From contig LFSR01000055.1 in the NCBI GenBank assembly GCA_001513155.1, positions 1-62,109 on the forward strand: DNA of 62,109 nucleotides. Reading direction: 5' to 3'. Within the stretch, counting starts at the first letter, position 1. Each line of letters begins with the position of its first letter. The position numbers were made by a program, and so were the translations under genes. Positions 51,207 to 60,442 of the stretch are shown piece after piece. The notes beneath the pieces are model-generated. The model had not been told where the DNA came from. It was given only the letters and a program-made list of their open reading frames with translations, and searched no databases. This DNA is from Syntrophomonas sp. DTU018. Lineage in GTDB: Bacteria; Bacillota; Syntrophomonadia; Syntrophomonadales; Syntrophomonadaceae.

Positions 51207-51992
51207 ATGCAGTTCTATGGAGATTATCATATCCACACCCGGCGCAGTGACGGGCGGCAAAGTGAAGAGCAGGCCATCCTGGCCGCTTTGGAACGGGGGT
51301 TAAAGGAAATAGCCCTTACAGATCATGGGCCCCTGGCCGCCGGCATCGGAGTGAAAAACCCCCAGGTATATCTGGAACTGAAGGAACGGATCGAAGATAT
51401 GCAGCCTCTGTACCCCGACCTGACCATTCTGGTGGGGGTGGAGGCCAATATCCGCGATCTGCAGGGGACCCTGGATGTACCCCCTGAGGTTCTCGATCAA
51501 ATGGATATAGTTATCGCCGGACTTCACCCATACACCCTGCCCACTTCAATGCAGGATGGTATGGGTATTTTCGTGCAGAACTCCCTGCGCCATCTCAGCA
51601 GAGCCCAGCGGGAGAAAGCCATCAATGCCAACACCAAGGCTACCATCGAAGCTATATACAACAATCCCCAGCTGGACATCCTTTCTCATCCCGGATTGTT
51701 CTTCAACGTGGATATGGAGGAAGTAGCCCGGGCTTGTGTAAAACAGGAGGTTTTGTTTGAAATCAATTGTGGCCATGAGCACCCGGATGTTTCTGATATA
51801 ATAATAGCAGAGAGAGAAGGCGTCAGTTTTATTGTCAACAGTGACGCCCATTTTACAGAGACGGTGGGCAGGCTGCGCTACGGCAGCGAGATAATTGATG
51901 CATTGGAGATAGAACCGGAGCGCATCGCCAACGCTTTGGATGGGGGAGGACATATCCGGTGGGCCAAGAAACACAGGGCATTCACATTTTGA
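51207..51992 (+). CDS. PHP-domain phosphoesterase
   Basis: A 261-residue PHP protein. Metal-binding motifs are YHIHTRRSDG (I), ALTDHGP (II), LDILSHPGLF (III) and NSDAHFTETVG (IV), as in the histidinol-phosphatase/YcdX group. The substrate is unknown. ATG 51207 (agggggc upstream) is chosen over in-frame TTG 51201 and GTG 51204. The gene overlaps rapZ by 34 bp, so the two are translated together; PHP genes commonly precede rapZ in clostridia. Confidence 0.88.
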   Translation: MQFYGDYHIHTRRSDGRQSEEQAILAALERGLKEIALTDHGPLAAGIGVKNPQVYLELKERIEDMQPLYPDLTILVGVEANIRDLQGTLDVPPEVLDQMDIVIAGLHPYTLPTSMQDGMGIFVQNSLRHLSRAQREKAINANTKATIEAIYNNPQLDILSHPGLFFNVDMEEVARACVKQEVLFEINCGHEHPDVSDIIIAEREGVSFIVNSDAHFTETVGRLRYGSEIIDALEIEPERIANALDGGGHIRWAKKHRAFTF

Positions 51993-52846
51993 TAATTACC
52001 GGTCTATCCGGCGCAGGCAAATCCCAGGCTGTCAACTGCCTGGAAGATATGGGCTACTACTGTGTGGATAACCTGCCCCCCGCTTTGCTGAATAAATTTG
52101 TGGAACTCAGCCTGCAGTCCGAAGGGAAAATCGACAAGGTAGCTCTGGTAATCGATGTGCGGGGAGGAGAATTCTTCCATGATCTTTCCCAGGCATTGCA
52201 GGAACTCAAGGATGGCCACATTCCTTTTGAGATTTTGTTTCTGGAAGCCTCCAACGAAGTGCTGGTACGCCGTTTCAAGGAATCCCGGCGCCGTCACCCT
52301 CTGGCCCACAACCGCAGCCTGCTGGAAGCTATTCAGCTGGAAAGGGATATGTTGAAGGAACTGCGCGGGCAGGCCCATGTTGTGGTGGACACGTCTAACC
52401 TCGATCCCCGGGAACTAAAGGAAAAGCTGCAGAATCAATTCAGCCAGCACCAGCCCCATCCTTTTACGGTGAACCTGGTGTCCTTTGGCTACAAAGCCGG
52501 TATCCCCATGGACTCAGATTTGGTTATCGATGTGCGCTTTCTGGCCAACCCTTATTATGACCCGGTAATGCGGACCATGACCGGCATGGATCAGCAGGTA
52601 ATTGATTATGTTCTGGATTCGCCGGTCACCAAATCTTTTACCCGCCGGTTTCTAAATCTTTTGAAATTCTTGATACCCTACTATATCAAAGAAGGGAAAA
52701 CTAACTTAACGGTAGCGATAGGCTGCACAGGAGGCCAGCATCGCTCCGTGGTTTTGGGAGAATATATCGGCAAGCAGTTGAGGAAACTGGGATACAATGT
52801 GCTGATACAGCATAGAGATATTGCAAAGTATAAGATGGAGGAATAA
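51959..52846 (+). CDS. rapZ: RNase adapter protein RapZ (YvcJ)
   Basis: A 295-residue P-loop protein: Walker A ITGLSGAGKSQAVNCLED, the following MGYYCVDNLPPALL, Walker B-like ALVIDVRGGEFF, and the C-terminal domain with YYDPVMRTMTGMD and IGCTGGQHRSVVLGEYI. In E. coli RapZ directs decay of the GlmZ RNA to tune glucosamine-6-P; in Firmicutes YvcJ affects competence and the target is not settled. GTG 51959 has a gggggagg site 9 bases upstream. It begins the conserved rapZ-yvcK-whiA trio. Confidence 0.95.
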   Translation: MGQETQGIHILIITGLSGAGKSQAVNCLEDMGYYCVDNLPPALLNKFVELSLQSEGKIDKVALVIDVRGGEFFHDLSQALQELKDGHIPFEILFLEASNEVLVRRFKESRRRHPLAHNRSLLEAIQLERDMLKELRGQAHVVVDTSNLDPRELKEKLQNQFSQHQPHPFTVNLVSFGYKAGIPMDSDLVIDVRFLANPYYDPVMRTMTGMDQQVIDYVLDSPVTKSFTRRFLNLLKFLIPYYIKEGKTNLTVAIGCTGGQHRSVVLGEYIGKQLRKLGYNVLIQHRDIAKYKMEE

Positions 52847-53815
52847 ATGGCTCCTTTTCTGACAGAACCCAAAGTAGTGGTTATAGGAGGCGGTACCGGT
52901 CTGGCGGTACTGCTTAAAGGTCTTAAACAATACACCTCTCAGCTTACCGCGGTAGTTACCGTGACTGATGACGGGGGCAGCTCCGGCCGGCTGCGGGCTG
53001 AGTTGGGGGTACTTCCCCCCGGGGATATCCGCAACTGCCTGGTGGCTTTAGCTGAGACGGAAACTCTGATGGACAAGGTATTTCAGCACCGTTTTTCCCA
53101 GGAGGGCAGCCTGCAGGGGCATAATCTGGGCAATTTGCTGCTGGTGGCAATGTCGGAGATAACCGGTGATTTTGTCTCCGCCATTAAGGAAGTCAGCAAA
53201 GTGCTGAAAGTAAGAGGCAACGTCATTCCTTCTACTCTGGAACAGGTTGTTCTGGGTGCGGTGATGAAGGATGGAGTTACCGTTTTCGGGGAAACCTCCA
53301 TCCGGGAATATGGCGAACCCATTGAACGGCTGTACCTGGTACCGGAATCCTGTGCACCGGTTCCAGCCACCCTGGAGGCCATAATGGAGGCTGATGCCAT
53401 AGTGGTCGGCCCGGGAAGCCTTTTCACCAGCATTATTCCCAATCTGCTGGTAAACGGGGTGGTAGAAGCCATTCGCCAGTCACCGGCTCTGACCTTTTAT
53501 GTGTGCAATATAATGACCGAGAACGGAGAAACTGATAATTATACAGCTGCCGATCACATCTCGGTCATAACCAGTCATATAGGTGACCAGATCTTTGATT
53601 ACGTGGTGGTAAATAACGGCTTTATCGACCAGGAGCGGTTGGACCGTTACCTGCAGGAACGGGCTGTTCCCGTGGCTCCCTCGGTAGAGGAACTGAAGCA
53701 GATGGGTGTGGAGGTCATTGCGGCGGATCTGGTCAGCGATACGGAAGTAGCCTGGCATGATCCCGACAAGCTGGCCAAAGTGATCTTTGATACTCTGTAT
53801 CGGGGAAAACCATAA
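52847..53815 (+). CDS. yvcK: Gluconeogenesis factor YvcK (CofD-like)
   Basis: A 322-residue protein. The N-terminus KVVVIGGGTGLAVLLKGLKQ and VTDDGGSSGRLRAELGVLPP are the CofD/YvcK nucleotide-binding core; VVGPGSLFTSIIPNLLVNGV and YVCNIMTENGETDNYTAADH follow. YvcK binds UDP-sugars and is needed for growth on gluconeogenic carbon and for cell shape in B. subtilis. It follows rapZ with no gap, and whiA starts 15 bp later. Confidence 0.95.
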   Translation: MAPFLTEPKVVVIGGGTGLAVLLKGLKQYTSQLTAVVTVTDDGGSSGRLRAELGVLPPGDIRNCLVALAETETLMDKVFQHRFSQEGSLQGHNLGNLLLVAMSEITGDFVSAIKEVSKVLKVRGNVIPSTLEQVVLGAVMKDGVTVFGETSIREYGEPIERLYLVPESCAPVPATLEAIMEADAIVVGPGSLFTSIIPNLLVNGVVEAIRQSPALTFYVCNIMTENGETDNYTAADHISVITSHIGDQIFDYVVVNNGFIDQERLDRYLQERAVPVAPSVEELKQMGVEVIAADLVSDTEVAWHDPDKLAKVIFDTLYRGKP

Positions 53816-53829
53816 TGGAGGAATATAAA

Positions 53830-54768
53830 ATGAGTTTTGCCATGCAGGTACGCGGTGAACTGGCCCGGCTTAATGAGGAGCGGTTCTGCTGCCGTAAGGC
53901 AGAACTGGCAGCGCTGCTGGCCCTGAATGCTGCCTTGCAGGAAAATGAAGGGCAGCAGTGGCTGGTGGCAGAATTTGAAAATGCGGCTACAGCGCGGAAA
54001 GCGTTTCTGTTGATAAAGGAACTGTATACTCTGCCTGTTTCGGTAAGCGCTGAAAAAAGGAAGCGCTTTCGAAAAACCAGGGTTTACCAGGTAAAAAGCG
54101 AACTGGATGAGGCCTGCTCCAATATGCTGCGAGAACTAGGCCTGATCAATGCCCACGGGCAGTTCAAGCCGCGGATAAGATGGAAACTGCTGACCCGCAA
54201 CTGCTGTAAACGGGCTTATCTCAGAGGAGTATTTTTAAGCCGGGGGTTCATCAGCAGGCCGGAAGGCAATTACCACCTGGAGATTGTACTCCATGATCAG
54301 ACCATGGCCAATGAGGTGCAGAAACTTATGGCCCGCTTGAATCTGGAGGCCCGCCAGACAGAAAGGAAGAACAGCCTGGTTTTGTACATCAAGGATGCGG
54401 AAAGCATTGTAGATTTCCTGGCGACGGTGGGAGCCAGCAAAGCTCTGCTGGATTTCGAAAATGTGCGTATTCTGAAATCCATGCGCAACAATATCAACCG
54501 CCAGGTGAATTTTGAAACCGCCAATCTGGTTAAAACAGTAGATGCTTCCGTAAGGCAAATAGAGACTATCAAACAGATAGTTGACTCCCGCGGCTGGGAG
54601 GGTATCCCCCCCGGATTGCGGACCCTGGCCCAATTACGGCTGGAGTATCCCGATTCCTCCCTGAAGGAATTGGGGGAAATGATGGTCCCGCCCCTGACTA
54701 AATCAGGAGTAGCTCACCGCATGCGCAAGTTGGAAGATTTGGCCGATCGGATTATGCTGGGAGAATAG
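53830..54768 (+). CDS. whiA: DNA-binding protein WhiA
   Basis: A 312-residue protein. The N-terminal WhiA/LAGLIDADG-like domain starts SFAMQVRGELARL and includes KRAYLRGVFLSRGFISRPEG. The C-terminal DUF199 helix-turn-helix covers LRLEYPDSSLKELGEMM and PLTKSGVAHRMRKLEDLA. WhiA controls sporulation in actinomycetes and affects division and chromosome handling in Firmicutes. ATG 53830 is chosen because ggagga lies at 53817-53822. Confidence 0.95.
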   Translation: MSFAMQVRGELARLNEERFCCRKAELAALLALNAALQENEGQQWLVAEFENAATARKAFLLIKELYTLPVSVSAEKRKRFRKTRVYQVKSELDEACSNMLRELGLINAHGQFKPRIRWKLLTRNCCKRAYLRGVFLSRGFISRPEGNYHLEIVLHDQTMANEVQKLMARLNLEARQTERKNSLVLYIKDAESIVDFLATVGASKALLDFENVRILKSMRNNINRQVNFETANLVKTVDASVRQIETIKQIVDSRGWEGIPPGLRTLAQLRLEYPDSSLKELGEMMVPPLTKSGVAHRMRKLEDLADRIMLGE

Positions 54769-54843
54769 TAGCAGGACATTAGCCCGGTTTAACGAATAAC
54801 TAACTTAGTGAGAACTTTTCGCTGAACGCAGGGGAGTATTAGT

Positions 54844-56235
54844 ATGAAACTTACCCATGACATTTTCCTGGAACAACAGCAAAAGCTGCTCATGACGCCC
54901 GAACTCCGCCAGGCCATTGCTATTTTGCAAATGTCCACCCTGGAGCTGAGTGAATATATACAAAAAGAGCTGGAGGAAAATCCTTTTCTCGATGAACGGG
55001 AACCGGAAGAGCTTCCGGAAAGAGAAGAACACGAGGCGGAGGCCGAGGCCAAGAGGGTGCTGGAACAATGGATAGAATATCACAGTGATCGGGACACGGC
55101 CTATATGCCCCAGGAGAAAGAGGAAGAAAAGTCCCTGGAAAACTTCATCACCAGCCGGCCCAGCTTGTATGATCACCTGGAGTTCCAACTGCGCATGGTG
55201 ACCAGAGATGATTTGGACCTGCGCATTGGGGAGTATCTCATCGGCAGCATTGATCATAATGGCTACCTGACCGTGGAACTCAAGGAGGTGGCCGAACAGA
55301 TGGGAGTCCCCGAGTGCCGGGTGGAAGAAGTCCTGGAGATGATTCATTCCTTCCATCCCTATGGGGTGGGGGCCCGGGATTTGCCGGAATGCCTGCTGAT
55401 CCAGCTGAAGCATTACGGAAAGGACGATCCGGTAATAACAACTATAGTAACCAATCACCTGGAGGATATTGGCCGGGGCCGGCTCAATCGTATAGCCCAG
55501 GCGGTCAACCTTTCCATCCAGCAGGTTCAGGAGATATGCGATTTAATCCGCACCCTGGATCCCAGACCAGGTTTGCAGTACAGCAACGCCGATCAGATTA
55601 AGTATATAGTCCCCGATGTTTTTGTGGAAAAAGTTGATGGAGAATATGTAGTGATAGTCAATGATTTCCAGTTCCCCCGTCTGACCGTCAACCGGCTTTA
55701 TGAAAAGATGCTGCACCAAAACGAGTCAGGATTTACCCCGGAGACCCGCAAGTATCTGGAGGAAAAAATGGGGTCGGCCTTGTGGCTGATCCGCAGTATC
55801 GAGCAGCGGCGCATGACCCTGTATAAAGTAGCCCGCTGCATAGTGGATATTCAAAAAGACTTTCTGGATCATGGGGTTGCTCATTTAAAGCCCCTTACCT
55901 TGCGGGAAGTAGCCGATATTGTGGAAGTGCATGAGTCCACGGTAAGCCGCGCCACTACCAACAAGTATATCCAGACTCCCCAGGGCTTGTTTGAGCTGAA
56001 GTACTTTTTCAGTACTGGTGTTCAAAGTACCAAAGGAGATGAAAAAGTTTCCGCTCGCAGCATAAAGAAGATGATAGAAGAGCTGGTGGCCAATGAAGAT
56101 CCTACCCGTCCTTTGAGTGATGAAGCCATCGCTCAGATTCTGCAGGAGCAGGGTATCTGCATATCCCGCCGCACCGTGGCCAAATACCGCAACGAACTGG
56201 GTATTGCCTGCACCATGGCCCGCCGCCGGTATTAG
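54844..56235 (+). CDS. rpoN: RNA polymerase sigma-54 factor (RpoN/SigL)
   Basis: A 463-residue alternative sigma factor. Region I has the Gln-rich LEQQQKLLMTPELRQAIAIL and LSEYIQKELEENPFLDE. An acidic region II follows. The core-binding and DNA-binding domains contain FQFPRLTVNRLYEKML and VEVHESTVSRATTNKYIQTP. The RpoN box reads SRRTVAKYRNELGI. It requires enhancer-binding activators, none of which lies in this window. No -24/-12 promoter was noticed in the intergenic regions here. It is the last gene before cggR. Confidence 0.96.
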   Translation: MKLTHDIFLEQQQKLLMTPELRQAIAILQMSTLELSEYIQKELEENPFLDEREPEELPEREEHEAEAEAKRVLEQWIEYHSDRDTAYMPQEKEEEKSLENFITSRPSLYDHLEFQLRMVTRDDLDLRIGEYLIGSIDHNGYLTVELKEVAEQMGVPECRVEEVLEMIHSFHPYGVGARDLPECLLIQLKHYGKDDPVITTIVTNHLEDIGRGRLNRIAQAVNLSIQQVQEICDLIRTLDPRPGLQYSNADQIKYIVPDVFVEKVDGEYVVIVNDFQFPRLTVNRLYEKMLHQNESGFTPETRKYLEEKMGSALWLIRSIEQRRMTLYKVARCIVDIQKDFLDHGVAHLKPLTLREVADIVEVHESTVSRATTNKYIQTPQGLFELKYFFSTGVQSTKGDEKVSARSIKKMIEELVANEDPTRPLSDEAIAQILQEQGICISRRTVAKYRNELGIACTMARRRY

Positions 56236-56335
56236 GGTTATATATTTTTCCCCGGAAATGTGCATCAAATATTATTATTTGTGCTATAATAAATATGCGA
56301 TTCAGTTGACTGTTTTTTCTTTTCTATAATTTTAG

Positions 56336-56372
56336 TGGGACGTTTTTGACCATGACGCCTAATTTTGTCCCA
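56336..56372 (+). promoter_or_regulatory. Probable CggR operator upstream of cggR
   Basis: tgggac (56336-56341) and gtccca (56367-56372) form inverted ends of a 37-bp block with internal gacc/gacgcc half-sites, recalling the Bacillus CGGGAC-N6-TGTC repeats. A TATAAT lies just upstream at 56325-56330, so a bound repressor would block transcription; its upstream TTGACT is only 13 bases away, so the -35 is uncertain. Confidence 0.5.
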
Positions 56373-56387
56373 AGGTGAGGTGTAGTT

Positions 56388-57428
56388 GTGGATCAGCTTT
56401 TCAGTTTGATGGAGCGCTTTGCGCCGGAAGCGCTGGAGATCATAACTATGCGTTATCAGATACTGCGTCAGGTGTTTTACCACCAGCCCATAGGCCGGCG
56501 TCAGATCAGCAAAGCCCTTAACTACCCGGAAAGAACCGTACGGGGAGAAATCGAGGTACTGCGTTCCAGAAATGCTTTATATACTACCGCTGCCGGAATC
56601 TTCCTTACTCCCGCTGGTAAATCCTTACTCCAGGAGATAGATCAATACATCCCTTTCCTATATCAAACCCAAACATTAGCTTACGAAATTAAACATATGT
56701 TTAACCTGCAGGAAGTGATAGTAGTACCCGGAGATTCTTATCATAATCCCCTGGTAAAAAAAGATCTGGGGGCTGCTGCAGCCCGCTTCCTGCATCGTAT
56801 TTTAAAGCCCGGCTGTATCCTGGCGGTCTCCGGCGGTACTACCCTGGCAGAAATGGCTGCTGCCATGGAACAGGGTCCGGCGATAGGCAATATTTTAGTA
56901 GTTCCGGCCCGGGGCGGATTGGGGGAAGATGTGGAGCAACAGGCCGGCACCATTGCTGCGCGTATTGCCAAAAGCCTGGGAGGCCAGTACCGTCTGCTGC
57001 ATGTTCCCGATAATCTGGAGGAAAGCACGGCGGAAGTCCTGCGACAGGATAGTCATGTCAACAAAATCGTTCAAACCATTAAATCCAGCGATATTTTAGT
57101 GCTGGGCATCGGCGCGGCTCTGGAGATGGCCAGCCGCCGCAACTTTACGGCCGATGAACTGAAACAGCTCTGGGAGCTTGGGGCGGTGGGCGAAGCCCTG
57201 CGATATTATTTCAATAAAGAGGGCAAAATAGTTTTTGAAGTTGCCGGTATTGGTCTGGAAAGGACTGATTTGGACAAAATTCCCGAGGTCGTTGCGGTAG
57301 CAGGCGGGAGCCATAAAGGGGAAGCCATCCGGGCGGTACTAAATGGCTGCCGCACCACCGCTTTGATTACTGATGAAGGTGCTGCACAGAAAATTTTAAA
57401 TAATGACAACGGCAATAAGGAAAATTAG
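56388..57428 (+). CDS. cggR: Central glycolytic genes regulator CggR (SorC/DeoR family)
   Basis: A 346-residue repressor. The N-terminal winged helix runs IGRRQISKALNYPERTVRGE. The C-terminal effector domain is the sugar-phosphate isomerase-like SorC fold (LAVSGGTTLAEMAAAMEQG, DILVLGIGAALEMASRR, VVAVAGGSHKGEAIRAVL). In Bacillus CggR represses the gapA-pgk-tpi-pgm-eno operon until fructose-1,6-bisphosphate binds. The same genes follow here from 13 bp downstream. GTG 56388 follows aaggtgagg. Confidence 0.93.
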   Translation: MDQLFSLMERFAPEALEIITMRYQILRQVFYHQPIGRRQISKALNYPERTVRGEIEVLRSRNALYTTAAGIFLTPAGKSLLQEIDQYIPFLYQTQTLAYEIKHMFNLQEVIVVPGDSYHNPLVKKDLGAAAARFLHRILKPGCILAVSGGTTLAEMAAAMEQGPAIGNILVVPARGGLGEDVEQQAGTIAARIAKSLGGQYRLLHVPDNLEESTAEVLRQDSHVNKIVQTIKSSDILVLGIGAALEMASRRNFTADELKQLWELGAVGEALRYYFNKEGKIVFEVAGIGLERTDLDKIPEVVAVAGGSHKGEAIRAVLNGCRTTALITDEGAAQKILNNDNGNKEN

Positions 57429-57441
57429 AAAGGGTGATGGT

Positions 57442-58446
57442 ATGGCAGTCAAGATAGCTATCAACGGGTTTGGTCGTATAGGCAGACTGGTAGGGCGTAT
57501 AGCCATGCAGCGCAATGACGTAGAAATCGCCGCTATTAATGATCTGGGCAGTATTTCGGCTAGTGCGCACCTGTTTAAGTATGATTCCCTGCACGGTCAG
57601 TATAAGGGAACAGTAGAGGAGGATGGGAAAAACTTAATAATTGATGGGCATTCGATTCCTTATCTCACGGAAAAGGATCCGGAAAGCCTGCCCTGGAAAG
57701 ATCTAGGGGTGCAAATCGTTGTGGAGGGAACCGGAAAGTTTCGTTCCCAGGATAAAGCCGGCAAGCATATCAAAGCGGGAGCCAAGAAGGTTATCATCAC
57801 TGCTCCAGGTAAAGATGTAGAGTTTACTTTGGTTATGGGCGTCAACCACCAGAAGTACCGGCCGGAATACCAGGTCATATCTATGGCCTCTTGCACCACC
57901 AATTGCCTGGCCCCGGTGGCCAAAGTACTCATGGATGAATTCGGCATTGTCAAAGGATTTATGAATACGGTCCATTCCTATACCAATGACCAGCGCATCC
58001 TGGACCTGGAGCACAGTGATCTGCGCAGAGCCCGGGCTGCAGCCCAGTCTATGATCCCGACCACTACCGGTGCGGCCAGTGCTATAGGGCTGGTAATACC
58101 GGAACTGGACGGCAAACTGGATGGCCTGGCAATACGGGTGCCTACACCCACCGTATCCCTGTTGGATCTGACCGTGGAACTGGAAAACCCGGCTACCCAG
58201 GAACAAATCAATGCAGCTTTCTTTGCCGCCAGTAAGGGCAGCCTGAAGGGAGTTCTCGACTACACCGAGGTGCCGCTGGTTTCCAGCGACTTCCGGGGAA
58301 CTGAGTATTCCGCTATTGTAGATGGTCTTCTGACCATGACTATAGGCGACCGGATGGCGAAAGTAATTGCCTGGTATGATAATGAATGGGCTTATGCCAC
58401 TCGTATAGTGGATACTGTTTCCTATATTGCCAGCCAGGGCCTATAA
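57442..58446 (+). CDS. gapA: Glyceraldehyde-3-phosphate dehydrogenase (GapA)
   Basis: A 334-residue NAD-type GAPDH. The NAD fold is IAINGFGRIGRLVGRIAM. The catalytic Cys151 lies in SMASCTTNCLAPVAKVL, with the usual partner His in the downstream domain. LDGLAIRVPTPTVSLLDL and WYDNEWAYATRIVDTV complete it. The NDLGS stretch after strand beta-2 is consistent with NAD rather than NADP. ATG 57442 is chosen (agggtgatgg upstream). Confidence 0.97.
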   Translation: MAVKIAINGFGRIGRLVGRIAMQRNDVEIAAINDLGSISASAHLFKYDSLHGQYKGTVEEDGKNLIIDGHSIPYLTEKDPESLPWKDLGVQIVVEGTGKFRSQDKAGKHIKAGAKKVIITAPGKDVEFTLVMGVNHQKYRPEYQVISMASCTTNCLAPVAKVLMDEFGIVKGFMNTVHSYTNDQRILDLEHSDLRRARAAAQSMIPTTTGAASAIGLVIPELDGKLDGLAIRVPTPTVSLLDLTVELENPATQEQINAAFFAASKGSLKGVLDYTEVPLVSSDFRGTEYSAIVDGLLTMTIGDRMAKVIAWYDNEWAYATRIVDTVSYIASQGL

Positions 58447-58471
58447 CTAAGAAAGATAGGGGTGCTTGATT

Positions 58472-59662
58472 TTGCAGACCGTAAAAGAAGTACAACTGCA
58501 GGGTAAGACGGTTCTACTGAGGGTAGACTTCAATGTGCCGATGAATAAGGACGGAAGTATTATTGATGACAGCAAGATGAGAGCCGCTCTGCCCACCATA
58601 GAGTATATACTGAGCCAGGGGGCCAAGTTGATTGCCATGAGCCATTTGGGCCGGCCCAAAGGTCAGCCCGACCCTAAATACAGCCTGAAACCAGTGGCCA
58701 GTCACCTGCAGAGCCTGGTAAATACTAAAGTAATCATGGCCGAGGACAGTGTAGGGCCTCAGGTGCAGGAAGCGGTTAATCAGCTCCAGCCCGGAGAAAT
58801 ATTGCTGCTGGAGAACCTGCGCTTCCATGCGGAAGAGGAGAAAAATGATGCCGGGTATGCCCGGCAGCTAGCTGACCTGGCTGATGTGTATGTCAATGAT
58901 GCCTTTGGTACCGCTCACCGGGCTCATGCTTCTACCGCCGGAGTGGCTGATTACCTGCCGGCTTATGCGGGCTTCTTGATGGAACAGGAAGTTAAAATGC
59001 TGCGCCAGGTATTGGACCATCCGGAACCGCCGCGCATGGCTATCCTGGGAGGGGCCAAAGTAGCGGACAAATTGGCCCTCATCGGCAATTTAATTAATAA
59101 AATGGATATCCTGCTGATCGGCGGCGGAATGGCCAACACCTTCCTTAAAGCTCAGGGCTATGAGATCGGAAAATCCATATGTGAGGATGAACTGCTGGAG
59201 CAAGCCAAACAGCTGCTGCAGACTGCCCAGGAGCGGCGCGTCAGCATTTTGCTGCCCGTAGATGTAGTGGTAACCGATACTATATCCGCTGAGGGAGTGG
59301 CGGAAACATATCCGGTGGACCGTGTTCCCGCCGATAAAATGATTGTGGATATCGGCCCCCAGACCATTGCCCGGTTCGCTGAAGCTATTGAAAAAGCCAG
59401 GACTATCGTCTGGAATGGCCCCTTAGGGGTATATGAATACGAACAGTTTGCCAATGGAACCCAAGAGATAGCCCGGGCTATAGCTCGTTCCCAGGCGGTA
59501 AGTGTCATTGGCGGGGGAGATTCCGCAGCCGCCGTGCAAAACCTGGGCTTGGAAAAGGACATTACCCATATTTCTACCGGCGGCGGAGCAACCCTGGAGT
59601 TCCTGGAAGGGCGCACTTTACCGGGAGTAGCGGTAGTAGAAGGGGCCAAAGTACTTAATTAA
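58472..59662 (+). CDS. pgk: Phosphoglycerate kinase
   Basis: A 396-residue two-domain kinase. The N-terminal substrate motifs are KTVLLRVDFNVPMNKDG and SHLGRPKGQPDPKYSL; the ADP side includes ILGGAKVADKLALIGNLI, IGGGMANTFLKAQG and VIGGGDSAAAVQNLGLEK. It makes ATP from 1,3-bisphosphoglycerate. TTG 58472 gives the better spacing from gataggggtg than TTG 58466. tpiA follows 21 bp downstream. Confidence 0.96.
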   Translation: MQTVKEVQLQGKTVLLRVDFNVPMNKDGSIIDDSKMRAALPTIEYILSQGAKLIAMSHLGRPKGQPDPKYSLKPVASHLQSLVNTKVIMAEDSVGPQVQEAVNQLQPGEILLLENLRFHAEEEKNDAGYARQLADLADVYVNDAFGTAHRAHASTAGVADYLPAYAGFLMEQEVKMLRQVLDHPEPPRMAILGGAKVADKLALIGNLINKMDILLIGGGMANTFLKAQGYEIGKSICEDELLEQAKQLLQTAQERRVSILLPVDVVVTDTISAEGVAETYPVDRVPADKMIVDIGPQTIARFAEAIEKARTIVWNGPLGVYEYEQFANGTQEIARAIARSQAVSVIGGGDSAAAVQNLGLEKDITHISTGGGATLEFLEGRTLPGVAVVEGAKVLN

Positions 59663-59683
59663 GACAGTGAGGTTAACGGCTAA

Positions 59684-60442
59684 ATGCGTAAAAAATTAGC
59701 TATTGCCAACTGGAAGATGAATAAAAGCCGGGCAGAGACCCGGGAGTTCTGCCAGCAACTCCGCCAGGTAGCACCGGACTTGACCGGAGTGGAAGTGGTG
59801 ATTTGCCCGCCTTTCACATCACTGGACGTGGTGGCACAAGAGCTGGGAGATACAGAAATGCGCTGGGGAGCCCAGAACTGTTTTTGGGAAAGACAAGGTG
59901 CCTATACCGGCGAAATTTCTCCCCTGATGCTCCGTGATCTGGGCTGCAGTTATGTTATTCTGGGACACTCCGAACGGCGCCAGATCCTGGGCGAAACCGA
60001 TGCCGTCATAAATCGCAAATTAATCGCCGCCATAGAAGCCGGACTCATTCCTGTACTCTGTGTAGGGGAATCCCTGCAGGAGAGGGAAAACCACCGGGCC
60101 CGGGAAGTGGTGAAAGAACAACTGGATCAAGATCTGCGCAACCTGGTAGCTCCCGCCGGCGGACTGGTTATAGCTTATGAACCCATTTGGGCTATCGGTA
60201 CCGGGGTTAACGCTTCCAGTGACGATGCCCAGGAAATGATCAGCTTCATCAGAGAGCGCCTGGCCCAATACCTGGGGAGGGAATTCGCTGCTGGCACACC
60301 TATTCTCTATGGAGGCAGCGTTAACAGTAACAACATAGCAGAAATAATGGCGGAAGAAGATATTGACGGGGCTTTAATCGGCGGTGCCAGCCTGCAGGCA
60401 GATTCTTTCGCTGCTATAGCGAGGTTAATTGCCAATGCCTAA
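59684..60442 (+). CDS. tpiA: Triose-phosphate isomerase
   Basis: A 252-residue TIM barrel. Catalytic Lys is in ANWKMNKS, His in VILGHSERRQILGETD and Glu in IAYEPIWAIGTGVNAS; the phosphate loop is YGGSVNSNN and DGALIGGASL. Length is standard. Its last 8 bp overlap the start of gpmI. Confidence 0.96.
   Translation: MRKKLAIANWKMNKSRAETREFCQQLRQVAPDLTGVEVVICPPFTSLDVVAQELGDTEMRWGAQNCFWERQGAYTGEISPLMLRDLGCSYVILGHSERRQILGETDAVINRKLIAAIEAGLIPVLCVGESLQERENHRAREVVKEQLDQDLRNLVAPAGGLVIAYEPIWAIGTGVNASSDDAQEMISFIRERLAQYLGREFAAGTPILYGGSVNSNNIAEIMAEEDIDGALIGGASLQADSFAAIARLIANA

Noticed and set aside
54805-55458. 217-residue frame on the minus strand
   Set aside because: Antisense to rpoN, where the + strand carries clear sigma-54 regions.
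56306-56330. TTGACT and TATAAT before cggR as a standard sigmaA promoter
   Set aside because: The spacing is only 13 bases; the TATAAT may be real, but this -35 pairing is not supported.
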